From assembly GCA_964578535.1 (NCBI GenBank), contig CAZODI010000007.1, positions 1 to 64,000 on the forward strand: 64,000 nt of DNA. The letters run 5' to 3'. The stretch comes from PHBD01 sp964578535. Its GTDB lineage: Bacteria > Desulfobacterota > Syntrophia > Syntrophales > PHBD01. A program made the position numbers and the translations under genes. Of this stretch, positions 1 through 8,908 are shown in pieces. The notes beneath the pieces are model-generated. The model was not told the origin of the DNA, ran no database searches, and worked only from the letters and a program-made list of their open reading frames with translations. Every line of letters starts with the position of its first letter. Positions within the stretch are counted from its first letter, which is position 1.

Positions 1-1327
1 CCATGTCGAACTTCCGCTTGAGCCCCGCGGCGTTCATGTATCGGACTTTCCCGAAAATGGTCCGCTCCCCCCAGGGCCGGTCGTGCTTTCCGAGGCACCA
101 GGCCACCCCGGCAAATCCGTTGGGGTCCCGGCCGTCCAGCTCCCAGCGGTTGTTCAGCGCGAGCATTGTCCGAAAGGCATCCGCCGGGGACGCGCTCCAC
201 TCGAGGATCTTCTTTCCCCAGTACATGCGCATGTAGTTGTGCATCTTCCCCGTCCGGACCATCTCTCGCTGGGCGGCGTTCCAGAAGGGATCGTGGGTCC
301 TGGCCTCCTCGAGGTCGCGGAGGCCGTACACGTACTCCCGGGGATCCCGATCGTGGTCTTCCAGGGTCTTGCGCGCCCAGGCCGGGACGGCCCCTTCGTA
401 CGTGTCATAGAACGGGTTGTAGTGGACGAAATTCACGGCCAGCTCCCTCCGGACGATCAGCTCCTCCAGGAAGGCGTCCTTCGCGGCCGGGTTTCCCCGC
501 CGGGATGCCCGGACGGCCAGGGCGATCTCCAGGGGGGAGATATGGCCGAAGTGCAGGTATGGGCTCAGGTCCGATACGGCATCGGAGCCGGGGATGTTCC
601 GATCCGTGTGGTAGCGGTCCAGGGCGTCGTCAAGAAAGCGCTTCAGGCGTTTCCCCGCCTCGCCGGGACCGCCCCGGAAGGAATCGGCGGGCGGCACGTC
701 CCGGTCCACGGGCAGGTCGCGCAGAATGACCTCCGGGTTGTCCAGAGACAGACCGGGCAACCGTAATCCCAGGGAGTCGCGCTTCACCGGTGTTTCCTTC
801 AGGGGGTGTAGAAAATCCGGCAGATGGGTGCGGATCTTTGGCCGCAGCGTGGCTGCGGAGAACTCCTCCTTCGGGGATGCCGATTCCACGGGGACGATCA
901 CGTCCGATTCGACCTGGATGAGCGGGCAGGGGGCCTCCCGGGCGGCGGCCTCCCGCCAGGCCTTCTGGATCCGCAGATAGCCGCGGTCCGTCACGGCCAG
1001 GGCGGCGTCCCGGCACAGCTCCAGGGCGCCCTTCTCCGGAGAGACGGCCCGGACGACCAGGGCAACTCCCCGCTTTTCGAGATCTCTTCGAACCTCCCGC
1101 AGCCCCTCCAGGAGAAACCGGTAGTGCCGCAGGTTCGCCTCGGGAAAGTCCGGCGTGAGGCCGAAGAAAGCCACGACAGGAAGGCCCAGCCCGTTGGCCT
1201 CCCGGATGGCGAATTCCAGGGCGTGGTTCCAGGACGCCCGCTGGGACGACTGCATCCAGTAGAGGACCCAGCGGCCCCTCCGGGGGGACTTGCGATTCAG
1301 GGGAGTGATGCGCTCGGGATGGATCAT
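1..1327 (-). CDS. phr: Class II CPD photolyase (3' end off the window)
   Basis: Flavoprotein that splits UV-induced cyclobutane pyrimidine dimers in DNA using blue light. Reading from the ATG at 1327 gives 442 uninterrupted codons that run off the left edge, so only a short C-terminal tail is missing (family length is roughly 440-470). The N-terminal stretch WVLYWMQSSQRASWNHAL and the C-terminal FAD-domain blocks KMHNYMRMYWGKKILEW and NNRWELDGRDPNGFAG are typical of class II enzymes, not class I or cryptochromes. It is the most downstream gene of the minus-strand run but is separated from the catabolic operon by 245 bases in which I see no gene or clear terminator, so it is probably transcribed separately. 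Family assignment is firm. Confidence 0.92.
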   Translation of the reverse strand, partial: MIHPERITPLNRKSPRRGRWVLYWMQSSQRASWNHALEFAIREANGLGLPVVAFFGLTPDFPEANLRHYRFLLEGLREVRRDLEKRGVALVVRAVSPEKGALELCRDAALAVTDRGYLRIQKAWREAAAREAPCPLIQVESDVIVPVESASPKEEFSAATLRPKIRTHLPDFLHPLKETPVKRDSLGLRLPGLSLDNPEVILRDLPVDRDVPPADSFRGGPGEAGKRLKRFLDDALDRYHTDRNIPGSDAVSDLSPYLHFGHISPLEIALAVRASRRGNPAAKDAFLEELIVRRELAVNFVHYNPFYDTYEGAVPAWARKTLEDHDRDPREYVYGLRDLEEARTHDPFWNAAQREMVRTGKMHNYMRMYWGKKILEWSASPADAFRTMLALNNRWELDGRDPNGFAGVAWCLGKHDRPWGERTIFGKVRYMNAAGLKRKFDM

Positions 1328-1572
1328 GGATTTACGGGCTGAATATCCCACCCTTTTCCGGGGTACGGTGTTTCGGTTTGCGGGAGAAGACCGGGGTGGC
1401 CACAGGCTCTCCAGCCTGGAGGGATGATGGGGCGATCGGGGACAAATGTCAAGCGTGTGGATGGTCCGTTCCGTGGCAGGGGCGGGAGGTCACGCTTGAG
1501 CCGGTGAGAGTTCGGGGAATGGACCTCCCGAAGAGCGGTCGGTTCTCCGGGAGGTCATTCGATTTTCGATTG

Positions 1573-3048
1573 TTATGGGACGGATGTCTTCGCGGGCGGT
1601 TTGCCGGTACTGATTTTCGCCCATTCCCTGGCGACGCCGACGGCACCCTTCAGATCGTAATGGCTCCGGACGAAGATGTCACAGGCCGCCGGCGAGCCCG
1701 CCGCATTGACGCCCCAGCCGATGAAGTAGCCCGTGAACTTGGAGGAGGCGATCTCCTGGGCCAGATAGAGCGCCCGGAGCCGCTCTTCCGTCGTGTACCG
1801 GGCATTCCCGAACAGGTAGTCGTCCATCCATTTCCTGGTTACGGGATTCCGGTAATCCGCCTCGACGGGCATCGTGCAGATGATGCCGCCGGAGACGTCG
1901 TGCAGGAGCTGGATCTGCTCCCCCGTCAGCTTCTTGATATAGGTGACGCCGGCGTTGGAGATGGCCGTACTGGGAATGAAGATTCCCCCGGGGTGCTGCT
2001 GCCCCTCCATGGCCGCCCCGAGAGAGCACCCGTAGGCGACCTCCGCCTCCGTCATCAGGTGGGTGATCTTTTCACGGATGTGGCTGATCCGGGCCGTCCC
2101 GTTGACGTCGGCCACCAGGGAGGCCACCCCGCAGACCAGGTCGGTGTGCCCCGCCAGGCACGCGCACTTCGACTGGCGGTGGATGTTGGAGAACAGGAAC
2201 GGCAGCTGCCCCGCCATGTCCCATTCGCCGCACATGAAGACCCTCTCCCAGGGAACGAAGACGTCGTCGAAAACGACCGTTCCCTCCACGATTCCGATCT
2301 CCGACCCGATCGGGTTTTCCATGTCGTGGCCGGGTGCGCTGCTATCGCGGTTTGGCGCCGGCCGGACGATGAAGTGGACACCCTTCTCGTCGGAAGGCAC
2401 GGCAAAGGCGACGGCATAGTCCTTCTCGCCTTCCGTCAGCGCTGTGCAAGGCACCGCGAAGGTGTACAGGGAGCAGGTCGCATAGGAGTTGCTCACTTTC
2501 GCCCCCCGGACGACGATGCCCTTTTTGTCCTTCTTGACGATCTTCACCCCCGGGCTTCCCTGCTTCTGCTGGTCCAGCTTCAACGACCGGTCGCCCTTGG
2601 GGTTCATCATCGCCCAGAAGCAGTCGTAATCGTTCTTCATCAGGAACCCGGCAAATTCCTGAAAGCGCTGATGATACTCGGTGCCGTATTTGCGGTCGAT
2701 GTCGTGGGTCAGCGTCCAGAGAATGCACAGGCTGTTGGACATGCACCACCCGCAGATGTGGTGGCGGCAGACCTGCCGGGTCAACTGGGCTTTCTTCAGG
2801 GAATCTTCCTGTGTCGTCTGGAGCTTATGGGTGAACCTGCGGACGGGCTCATCCACGAAGGGTTCATGGCAAACCGCAAGGTCCCTGTATTTCTCGTCGA
2901 AGCAGATATCGTGGTTCAGGGCGACAAGGTTGAACGAAGAACGGAACCGGTGGTCCTTCTGGTAGTTCTCGACCTTCTCCCCCATCATGTAGATGCTGGG
3001 TTTCATTCGCTGCATGTCGTCCAGGTACTGAGCGCCTGTCTTGATCAT
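1573..3048 (-). CDS. 4-hydroxybutyryl-CoA dehydratase / HpaB-family flavoprotein
   Basis: 491 residues; related over its whole length to the family that holds 4-hydroxybutyryl-CoA dehydratase (AbfD, FAD plus a 4Fe-4S cluster, ketyl-radical chemistry) and 4-hydroxyphenylacetate 3-hydroxylase HpaB (FADH2). The N-terminus, the MMNPKGDRS block near residue 147 and GIVVRGAKVSNSYA near 177 fit AbfD. His290 and Cys297 in NIHRQSKCACLAG have the spacing of the AbfD cluster ligands His292/Cys299, which argues against a plain HpaB. The N-terminal cluster cysteines are rearranged (Cys94, Cys99, Cys102, Cys108 in VCRHHICGWCMSNSLC), and the Lys that follows the ligand Cys in AbfD is Leu here. Start ATG 3048 follows GGAGGAAAGAG. 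It is the last gene of the operon, 42 bases after the acyl-CoA ligase. Substrate unknown. Confidence 0.75.
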   Translation of the reverse strand: MIKTGAQYLDDMQRMKPSIYMMGEKVENYQKDHRFRSSFNLVALNHDICFDEKYRDLAVCHEPFVDEPVRRFTHKLQTTQEDSLKKAQLTRQVCRHHICGWCMSNSLCILWTLTHDIDRKYGTEYHQRFQEFAGFLMKNDYDCFWAMMNPKGDRSLKLDQQKQGSPGVKIVKKDKKGIVVRGAKVSNSYATCSLYTFAVPCTALTEGEKDYAVAFAVPSDEKGVHFIVRPAPNRDSSAPGHDMENPIGSEIGIVEGTVVFDDVFVPWERVFMCGEWDMAGQLPFLFSNIHRQSKCACLAGHTDLVCGVASLVADVNGTARISHIREKITHLMTEAEVAYGCSLGAAMEGQQHPGGIFIPSTAISNAGVTYIKKLTGEQIQLLHDVSGGIICTMPVEADYRNPVTRKWMDDYLFGNARYTTEERLRALYLAQEIASSKFTGYFIGWGVNAAGSPAACDIFVRSHYDLKGAVGVAREWAKISTGKPPAKTSVP

Positions 3049-3090
3049 GTTCTCTTTCCTCCCGATGCCAAAACGGTTCCGGGGGCGCCG

Positions 3091-4776
3091 CTATGCCTTC
3101 CCGGCGGCGCCGGCCCTCTTCTCGGCTTCCTGCTGCAGGATTTTCACGTTCACCTTTCCCTCCGCCGTGATGGGCCAGGGGCCTTCCCATTCGCAGATCA
3201 GCTTCGGGATTTCGTAATTCGCCATCCGGCCCTTGCACTCCTTCTTCAATTCCTCGATGTCCCGCAATTTCGCGCCGCTCCGGACCCGCACCAGGGATAC
3301 CAGCTTCGCTCCCCAGTAGGGGTCCGGGACGCCGAATGTCTGGACATCCTCGAATTCAGACGGAAACAGCTCCAGGAGCAGTGTGGAGACATACGTCGTA
3401 GAGACATTCTCACCACCCGTTTTGACAACGCCGCCCATCCGGCCGAGGAATACAAGATATCCGTTCTCCAGCATACCGAAGTCGCCGCTCTTGATGAACC
3501 CCTCCTCGTCGAGCACTTCCTGCGACTCCCTTTCCTGCTTGTAGTAGCCCTGGAAGCTGAAGGGGCTCCGGTAGCGGATTTCCCCCTGCCTGCCGTCGGG
3601 CAGCTTTTCACCCGTGCCGATGTCCTTGATCACGAGCTCGACGCCGGGAACGGCCCGTCCGTTGGTGTACTTCCGGATGCGGTGGACGGCACAGTCGTAT
3701 TCTCCGAGCGTCACCAGGGGGCCGTTTTCGGTCTGGGCGTAGAGCCTCTGGATCTTCGCCTCCGCCTCGTCTACCTGCATCATGTCCCGGATGATCATAT
3801 CATAGGACTGGGCGCTGATCGCCCCGTTGATTTTGCGGATCGTGAACTTCGTGTTCTTCGCGTTCATCGCCATCTTCATCGCCACGAAATGGGCGTCGAA
3901 GCCCAGGGTGCAGGTACAACCGTACCTGTCGATCACCTCGACGACTTCGAGGGGATTGAAGGTATCCGTCAGGAAAAGCGTCGACCCGCAGTAGGTGAGG
4001 GCCAGGTTGATCGCGTAGATGCCGCTGTTGTGGTAGAAGGGCGCGATGTTCATGTACTTGTCGAACTCCTGGTAGTCCTGGCCCTTGGCGGCGAAGTGGA
4101 CGGTCCCCAGGGGCGGTCGGTGGTCCCAGAGGGCGCTCTTGGACAGGCCCGTCGATCCGGAGGTCTGGCAGATGAACTGGATGTCCGTCGGCTTCGCGTC
4201 CATGACGAGCCGCTGCATCGCGGTCCCGTCGTAGGGGACACCGCTGTCGATCAGTCCGTGAAGATCCAGGAATCCTTCGTACTTGTTCCCTTCCTTGCTG
4301 CAACTCACCAGATGGGCCAGGGCGGGGATGCTCTTCGCGGAGACGCGGCCTTCGCCGAACTCGAGATCGGGGATGCACTCCCGCAGTAGCTGGATGTAGT
4401 CACGGCCGCCGTACTTGTCGACCGTCACGATCATCTTCGGGTCATTTCGCTTGAGTATGCCCGTGAATTCGATCTGTCCCCACAGCAGGTTCAGGGGATT
4501 GATCACAGCACCGACCTGCAGGACGGCGAAGTAGAGGTAGACGAAATCCGGCGTCGGAGACGGCAGCATGCATACCCGGTCTCCTTTCCCGATGCCCAGT
4601 TTCAGAAGAGAGTTGGCGAGCCGATTCACCTTGTCCTGGACGGCCGCATAGGAGAGGTTTTCCCCGCCGTAGACGATGGCCGTCTTGTTCGGCCGGTCCT
4701 GGCAGACCTCGTAGAACAGCTTCTGGACGGTCGACGTGTACCACTCATTCCTGCTGAATCGCTCCTGAATCAACAT
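3091..4776 (-). CDS. AMP-dependent acyl-CoA ligase
   Basis: 561 residues. ANL-superfamily enzyme that activates a carboxylic acid to its acyl-CoA through an acyl-adenylate. The adenylate loop is TSGSTGLSKSALWDH (around residues 210-224); the final Lys region of A10 reads ITAEGKVNVK near the C-terminus and supplies the adenylation lysine. The start ATG 4776 has an AAAAGGAG ribosome site. It lies 100 bases after the acyl-CoA dehydrogenase and 42 bases before the dehydratase-like gene, so it probably feeds the pathway with CoA thioester. The binding pocket cannot be read for substrate; a fatty, branched or aromatic acid are all possible. Confidence 0.85.
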   Translation of the reverse strand: MLIQERFSRNEWYTSTVQKLFYEVCQDRPNKTAIVYGGENLSYAAVQDKVNRLANSLLKLGIGKGDRVCMLPSPTPDFVYLYFAVLQVGAVINPLNLLWGQIEFTGILKRNDPKMIVTVDKYGGRDYIQLLRECIPDLEFGEGRVSAKSIPALAHLVSCSKEGNKYEGFLDLHGLIDSGVPYDGTAMQRLVMDAKPTDIQFICQTSGSTGLSKSALWDHRPPLGTVHFAAKGQDYQEFDKYMNIAPFYHNSGIYAINLALTYCGSTLFLTDTFNPLEVVEVIDRYGCTCTLGFDAHFVAMKMAMNAKNTKFTIRKINGAISAQSYDMIIRDMMQVDEAEAKIQRLYAQTENGPLVTLGEYDCAVHRIRKYTNGRAVPGVELVIKDIGTGEKLPDGRQGEIRYRSPFSFQGYYKQERESQEVLDEEGFIKSGDFGMLENGYLVFLGRMGGVVKTGGENVSTTYVSTLLLELFPSEFEDVQTFGVPDPYWGAKLVSLVRVRSGAKLRDIEELKKECKGRMANYEIPKLICEWEGPWPITAEGKVNVKILQQEAEKRAGAAGKA

Positions 4777-4876
4777 GGCTATTCTCCTTTTTGTATGAAA
4801 GGTGGTCCATTTCTCTGGAGGGCTGCAACCACGGCCACCCCAGGCTTCAGCGGACGTGCCGCGGCGTCCCCTGTGC

Positions 4877-6025
4877 TCAGCCGAACTTCGCCAGCAGCTC
4901 CCTGGCGATGATCAGCTTCTGGATCTGCGTGGTTCCCGCCCCGATCTCGATCCCCTTGATGTCCCGGTACATCCTCTCGATGGGGAACTCGTTGATGTAT
5001 CCATAGCCGCCGAGGACCTGCAGCGCTTTGTTCACCACCTCCATGCCCACGTGGGAGCCGAAAACCTTCGCGTAAGACGCCTCGAGGGTCACCCTCTTGC
5101 CGAGGTCGGCCTCCGTGGCGGCCCAGTATCCCAGGATCCTACCCGCCTGGATCAGCGTTGCCATGTCCGCCAGCATCTCCTGGATCATCTGGAAGGAGGC
5201 GATGGGCTTGCCGAACTGTACCCTCTCCCGGGCGTAGCGGATGGCGATGTCGAAGGCTCCCTGGGCCATGCCGATCGGGAGGATCGAATAGGTGATGCGC
5301 TCGCGGTCCAGGCCGTTCATGAGCACCTGGATGCCCCGGTTTTCGCCGATCAGCACGTTCCGGGCGGGGACCTCGCAGTTCTCGAAGACCAGCTCGCCCG
5401 TGGGCGATCCCTTGACGCCCATCTTGATCAGCGACCTTCCCCTGGCGAATCCCGGGAACCCGTGCTCCACAATGAAGGCGGTGATCCCCCGGGCACCCGC
5501 GGCCGGGTCCGTCTTAGCGTAAACAATCACCACGTCCGCCAGGGGGCCGTTGGTGATGAACATTTTGCTGCCGTTGAGAATGTAGACATCGCCTTTCTTC
5601 TCGGCCCGCGTTCGCATGGACAGGGCGTCGGAGCCTGCTTCCGGCTCGGTGATGCCGATGGCGCCGATCTTCTTCCCCGCGATCAGGTCGGGCAGGTACT
5701 TCTTCCGCTGTTCGTCGTTTCCATTCCGGCACAGGTTCTCCGTGCAGAGGATCGAGTGCGCCCCGAACGTGTTGGCCGTGGCCGCGCATCCCCGGGCCAG
5801 CTGTTCCATCACGAGCTGGCAGGACAGAAGATCGACACCGCTCCCGCCGTATTCCTGGGGAATGGAGATGCCGAAGAGCCCCATCTGGGCCATGGTCCGG
5901 AAGTTCTTCTCCGGGAAGGCGCCGTCCCGGTCGATCTCGGGCGCCAGCGGGATCACCTGTTCGTCCACGAACCTTGCCACCGATTCCTTCAGAAGCCGTT
6001 GTTCCTCATTGAGTTGAAAATCCAT
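4877..6025 (-). CDS. Acyl-CoA dehydrogenase, isovaleryl-CoA-dehydrogenase type
   Basis: 382 residues, the normal length. FAD enzyme forming an alpha,beta double bond in an acyl-CoA, passing electrons to ETF. Signatures: GITEPEAGSD (124-133), GSKMFITNG, and the C-terminal GYGYINEFPIERMYRD. The usual catalytic Glu of the Y-E-G-T motif is replaced (IEIGAGTTQIQ), while LDRER at 239-243 carries Glu242, the arrangement known from isovaleryl-CoA dehydrogenase, where the base sits on another helix. This hints at a branched or otherwise bulky substrate. ATG 6025 is 17 bases after the DUF35 stop. Confidence 0.88.
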   Translation of the reverse strand: MDFQLNEEQRLLKESVARFVDEQVIPLAPEIDRDGAFPEKNFRTMAQMGLFGISIPQEYGGSGVDLLSCQLVMEQLARGCAATANTFGAHSILCTENLCRNGNDEQRKKYLPDLIAGKKIGAIGITEPEAGSDALSMRTRAEKKGDVYILNGSKMFITNGPLADVVIVYAKTDPAAGARGITAFIVEHGFPGFARGRSLIKMGVKGSPTGELVFENCEVPARNVLIGENRGIQVLMNGLDRERITYSILPIGMAQGAFDIAIRYARERVQFGKPIASFQMIQEMLADMATLIQAGRILGYWAATEADLGKRVTLEASYAKVFGSHVGMEVVNKALQVLGGYGYINEFPIERMYRDIKGIEIGAGTTQIQKLIIARELLAKFG

Positions 6026-6042
6026 GGGTACCTCCTGGTTGC

Positions 6043-6528
6043 TCAGTATTCATCAGTCACTGCAAAGTGCTTGATATCCATGATCGAGCCGGTCCGCGTT
6101 TCCTCGAAGACGGCCTTGACCCGGGCGCCGACCTTCACCTTTGCCCGGTCGACGCTGTCGAGGAAGTGGGGCAGCGCGGTGTCCGCGCCGTCCAGCCGGA
6201 TGAAGGCGGTCCCGTAGGGCACCGGGCGGGCGATCCCGGTGTTGGGATCCACGAACCCGAACTCGACGATCGCGCAAGCGACGATCTCGCCCTCGTCCGA
6301 GACCGGGACCCGCTCCTCCATCTTCACGTGGCACCGCCCGCAGATGCTCCGCGGGGGGACGTAGACCCGGCCGCACTGCGGGCAGCGGATGCCGAAGAAT
6401 TTCTTTTCGTCCCGGATGCTGTTCAGGAACTCAGCCCCGAAGCGGCTGAGGGTATATGCGTAGGGTTGATGCATGTCTCCCGACGTTACGGAGAGCAACT
6501 CGGTCTGCTTCGTCGCGCTGTCCGTCAT
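6043..6528 (-). CDS. DUF35 Zn-ribbon/OB-fold protein (partner of thiolase-like protein), copy 1
   Basis: 161 residues. N-terminal rubredoxin-like zinc ribbon with both knuckles intact (CPQC at about 50 and CGRC about 15 residues later) followed by an OB fold. Proteins of this family bind thiolase-like proteins; in archaea they bridge acetoacetyl-CoA thiolase and HMG-CoA synthase, and in actinobacteria they form a retro-aldolase with Ltp2. I take the ATG at 6528 as start because the longer reading frame runs into the thiolase gene in another frame. It follows the thiolase-like gene at 6552-7745 by 23 bases, so the pair is probably co-translated as a complex. Confidence 0.85.
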   Translation of the reverse strand: MTDSATKQTELLSVTSGDMHQPYAYTLSRFGAEFLNSIRDEKKFFGIRCPQCGRVYVPPRSICGRCHVKMEERVPVSDEGEIVACAIVEFGFVDPNTGIARPVPYGTAFIRLDGADTALPHFLDSVDRAKVKVGARVKAVFEETRTGSIMDIKHFAVTDEY

Positions 6529-6551
6529 TCCATCCTCCACAAGTTTCTTTT

Positions 6552-7745
6552 CTAATTGGGTTTTTTTCTGCCCAGGAGAAGCACGTCCGCCCAGTAGCAG
6601 CCCCCGAAGCCGGTCGCCATGGCGACGTTCACCGTCCGGTTGACCTGGCGCGGTCCCGCTTTCCCCATGATCTGGATCGCCGCCTCGCCGACGCGGATCA
6701 CCCCCGTGGCGCCGATGGGATTGGAGCTCATGACCCCGCCGGACGGATTCATCGGTATTTCTCCGTCCATGTCGGTGACGCCGTCCCAGAGCAGACGGCG
6801 GCCCTCGCCCGGTCCGCAGAAGCCGATCGACTCGATCCAGGCCAGGCCTGCATAGGAATAAGGGAGATAAAGCTCGCAGACGTCGATCTCCTTGAGGGGC
6901 TCGGTGATTCCGACCTTGGCGAAGGCCTGGCGGGAGGCGGCCTCCAGTGTTTCGTTCAGGGACCAGTCGAGGTCTCCGTAGTAGACGGTGTTGTGCCGGT
7001 TGGCGACGGCGAGGATCCACGCCGGGACCGGGGCAATCTTCCCGGCCACGTCTTCCGACGCGAAGACCAGGGCCGCCGCGGCATCCGTTCGGGGGCACAT
7101 GTCGCTCATCCGGAGGGGGTAGGCCAGGACCTGGTTCTCCGGGGAGGAGACCAGGATGTCCACGAGGGTGTTCACGTCCTTCCCGCGCATCCACTCCTGA
7201 CGGAGATGCGCAAAGGGATTGTTGAGGGCGTTCAGGCGGTCCCGGACGGTCACCCGGGTGCCGTCCCGTTCGGTCACGCCGTGGTCGTGCATGTACCGGC
7301 TTGCGTCGACGGCAAGGCCGCCGATGGCGCCGGCCATGTTGGGGCGCTCCCAGATGGGGTCATATGCTGTGATGATGGCTCCCGTCGTGTCCGACTCGGA
7401 GTTCTTCTCCCAGCCGATGGCCAGTACGCGGTCGAAGAGCCCGCAGGCGACGTGATAATAGGCGCACATGGCCACCGTGGTTCCCGTCGTGCCGCCCGTC
7501 GTGACCTTGATGACGGGTTTCATCACGCCCCCGGATCCCTCGACGCTCCACATGTCCACGTAGTTGATGCCCTCGAAGTGATCCATGTTGCCGATCACCA
7601 CGGCATCGATGTCTTCGATTCCCAGTTCCGCATCCGCCAGGGCCGCCCGAACCGCCTCGTTGATCATCTCCACGCCGTTGACGTCCTTTCGGGAACTGCT
7701 TCCCCTGGTCTGGCCGAACCCGACGATCGCCGCTCTTTTTCCCAT
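6552..7745 (-). CDS. Thiolase-like protein lacking the nucleophilic Cys, copy 1
   Basis: 397 residues, thiolase fold of the SCP2/Ltp type (RAAIVGFGQTRG at the start, NPSGGVMSSNPIGATG near 340, closing ATGFGGCYW). In a working thiolase the segment after the first beta strand carries the acyl-accepting Cys; here it reads KVTTGGTTGTTVAM with no Cys. The GHP His motif is SNP, and the C-terminal catalytic Cys position is Thr. So a normal Claisen or thiolytic mechanism is not expected. It sits between a second thiolase-like gene (16 bases upstream) and a DUF35 gene (23 bases downstream), the arrangement of the Ltp2-DUF35 aldolases. A retro-aldol or structural role is inferred, not shown. Confidence 0.82.
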   Translation of the reverse strand: MGKRAAIVGFGQTRGSSSRKDVNGVEMINEAVRAALADAELGIEDIDAVVIGNMDHFEGINYVDMWSVEGSGGVMKPVIKVTTGGTTGTTVAMCAYYHVACGLFDRVLAIGWEKNSESDTTGAIITAYDPIWERPNMAGAIGGLAVDASRYMHDHGVTERDGTRVTVRDRLNALNNPFAHLRQEWMRGKDVNTLVDILVSSPENQVLAYPLRMSDMCPRTDAAAALVFASEDVAGKIAPVPAWILAVANRHNTVYYGDLDWSLNETLEAASRQAFAKVGITEPLKEIDVCELYLPYSYAGLAWIESIGFCGPGEGRRLLWDGVTDMDGEIPMNPSGGVMSSNPIGATGVIRVGEAAIQIMGKAGPRQVNRTVNVAMATGFGGCYWADVLLLGRKKPN

Positions 7746-7761
7746 GCGTTCACACCCCTCT

Positions 7762-8898
7762 CTATGTCCCGACCACGATCACGCCGTGCGCCTGCCCGCA
7801 GGCACCGTTGATTCCATGCGCCAGGGCGGTTTTCGCACCGGCCACCTGCCGTTTTTTCGCATCCCCGCGCACCTGCAGGACCGCCTCGATCAGCCGCGCC
7901 ATCCCCGCGACCAGGACCGGATGCGCCGAGAGCACGCCGCCGGAGGGATTCACCGGCAGGTCTCCGTCCATGTCCGTGGCGCCGGACCGGACAAGGTCCA
8001 GGCCGCGCCCCTCCGGGGCCAGGCCCAGCCCCTCGCTCCAGAGGAGCTCCATGTAGGAATACGCGTCGTAGAGCTCCACGACGTCCAGCTCCCTCAGGGG
8101 GTCTCCGATGCCGGCCATCCGGTAGGCCTTGCCTGCCGCGGCCCGGAGGGCGCGGGGGTTTGCCAGGTCCCGGTAGCCCAGCGTGAAGGAGTCCGAACAG
8201 TGCCCCATCCCGCGAACCCAGACGGGCTCCTGCCGGAAGCGCATCCGGCCTTTCTCGTTGGCGAGAACGATCGCGGCCGCCCCGCCGGAGACAGGTGAAC
8301 AGTCGTACAGCTTCAGCGGATCGGAGATTTTCCGGGACCGCATAACGTCCTCCACGGACAGGTCCATCCCGAGGTGGACCTGCGGATTTCGAAGGCCGTT
8401 GCGGTGGTTTTTCACCGAGACGCGGGCGAAGTCCTCTTCAGTCGCGCCGGTGCGCTCCATGTAGCAGCGCGCCTGCAGGGCGGCGGAGGTCGTCGCATCG
8501 ATTCCCAGGGCCCGCTGGTAGATCGGGTCGAACATCCCGTTCGTGATCAGGTTCATCCGGCCTTCGGAACCCTTCACGTGGGAGACGACGAGCGTCGTGT
8601 CGAAGGAGCCCGCAAGCGTCCGCATGACCCCGTAGATCGTCCCGAAGATCCCGTCTCCCTCGACGGTCGACACGTCTTTGTCCCAGGCGCCCGAGGCGTA
8701 CATGACCGACATCGAGGATATGGTCCGGCCATCCCAGAAATCGTTGGACACCGTCAGCACGTTGTCGATGTCACCGATCTCCCCCCCGGCATCCGCCAGT
8801 GCAGCTCTGACCGCTTCGAACACCATCTCTTCAAACGTTTCGTTCTTCTCGCGCTCGAAGGAGGTCTGTCCGACCCCCATCACGGCAACCTTGTCCAT
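7762..8898 (-). CDS. Thiolase-like protein lacking the nucleophilic Cys, copy 2
   Basis: 378 residues, same SCP2-type thiolase fold (VAVMGVGQTSFEREK at the start, PVNPSGGVLSAHPVLVAG near 315, AHGINGACGQAHG near the end). The nucleophile region reads STVEGDGIFGTIYGVMRT and contains no Cys; the AHP His is kept, unlike in copy 1. The two copies are clearly distinct in sequence and so are not a recent tandem duplication. It lies 10 bases downstream of the second DUF35 gene (8909-9358), giving two DUF35/thiolase pairs back to back. Either the pairs catalyse two different C-C bond steps or they form one mixed complex; the sequence does not decide. Confidence 0.82.
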   Translation of the reverse strand: MDKVAVMGVGQTSFEREKNETFEEMVFEAVRAALADAGGEIGDIDNVLTVSNDFWDGRTISSMSVMYASGAWDKDVSTVEGDGIFGTIYGVMRTLAGSFDTTLVVSHVKGSEGRMNLITNGMFDPIYQRALGIDATTSAALQARCYMERTGATEEDFARVSVKNHRNGLRNPQVHLGMDLSVEDVMRSRKISDPLKLYDCSPVSGGAAAIVLANEKGRMRFRQEPVWVRGMGHCSDSFTLGYRDLANPRALRAAAGKAYRMAGIGDPLRELDVVELYDAYSYMELLWSEGLGLAPEGRGLDLVRSGATDMDGDLPVNPSGGVLSAHPVLVAGMARLIEAVLQVRGDAKKRQVAGAKTALAHGINGACGQAHGVIVVGT

Positions 8899-8908
8899 AC
8901 CCTTCTCC

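Noticed and set aside
1378..4389. Open frame of 1003 codons on the plus strand
   Set aside because: It is the complement of the AbfD-like and acyl-CoA ligase genes, which have clear families, ribosome sites and operon spacing; the plus-strand translation is rich in Arg, Asp, Val and Pro as expected of GC-rich antisense frames.
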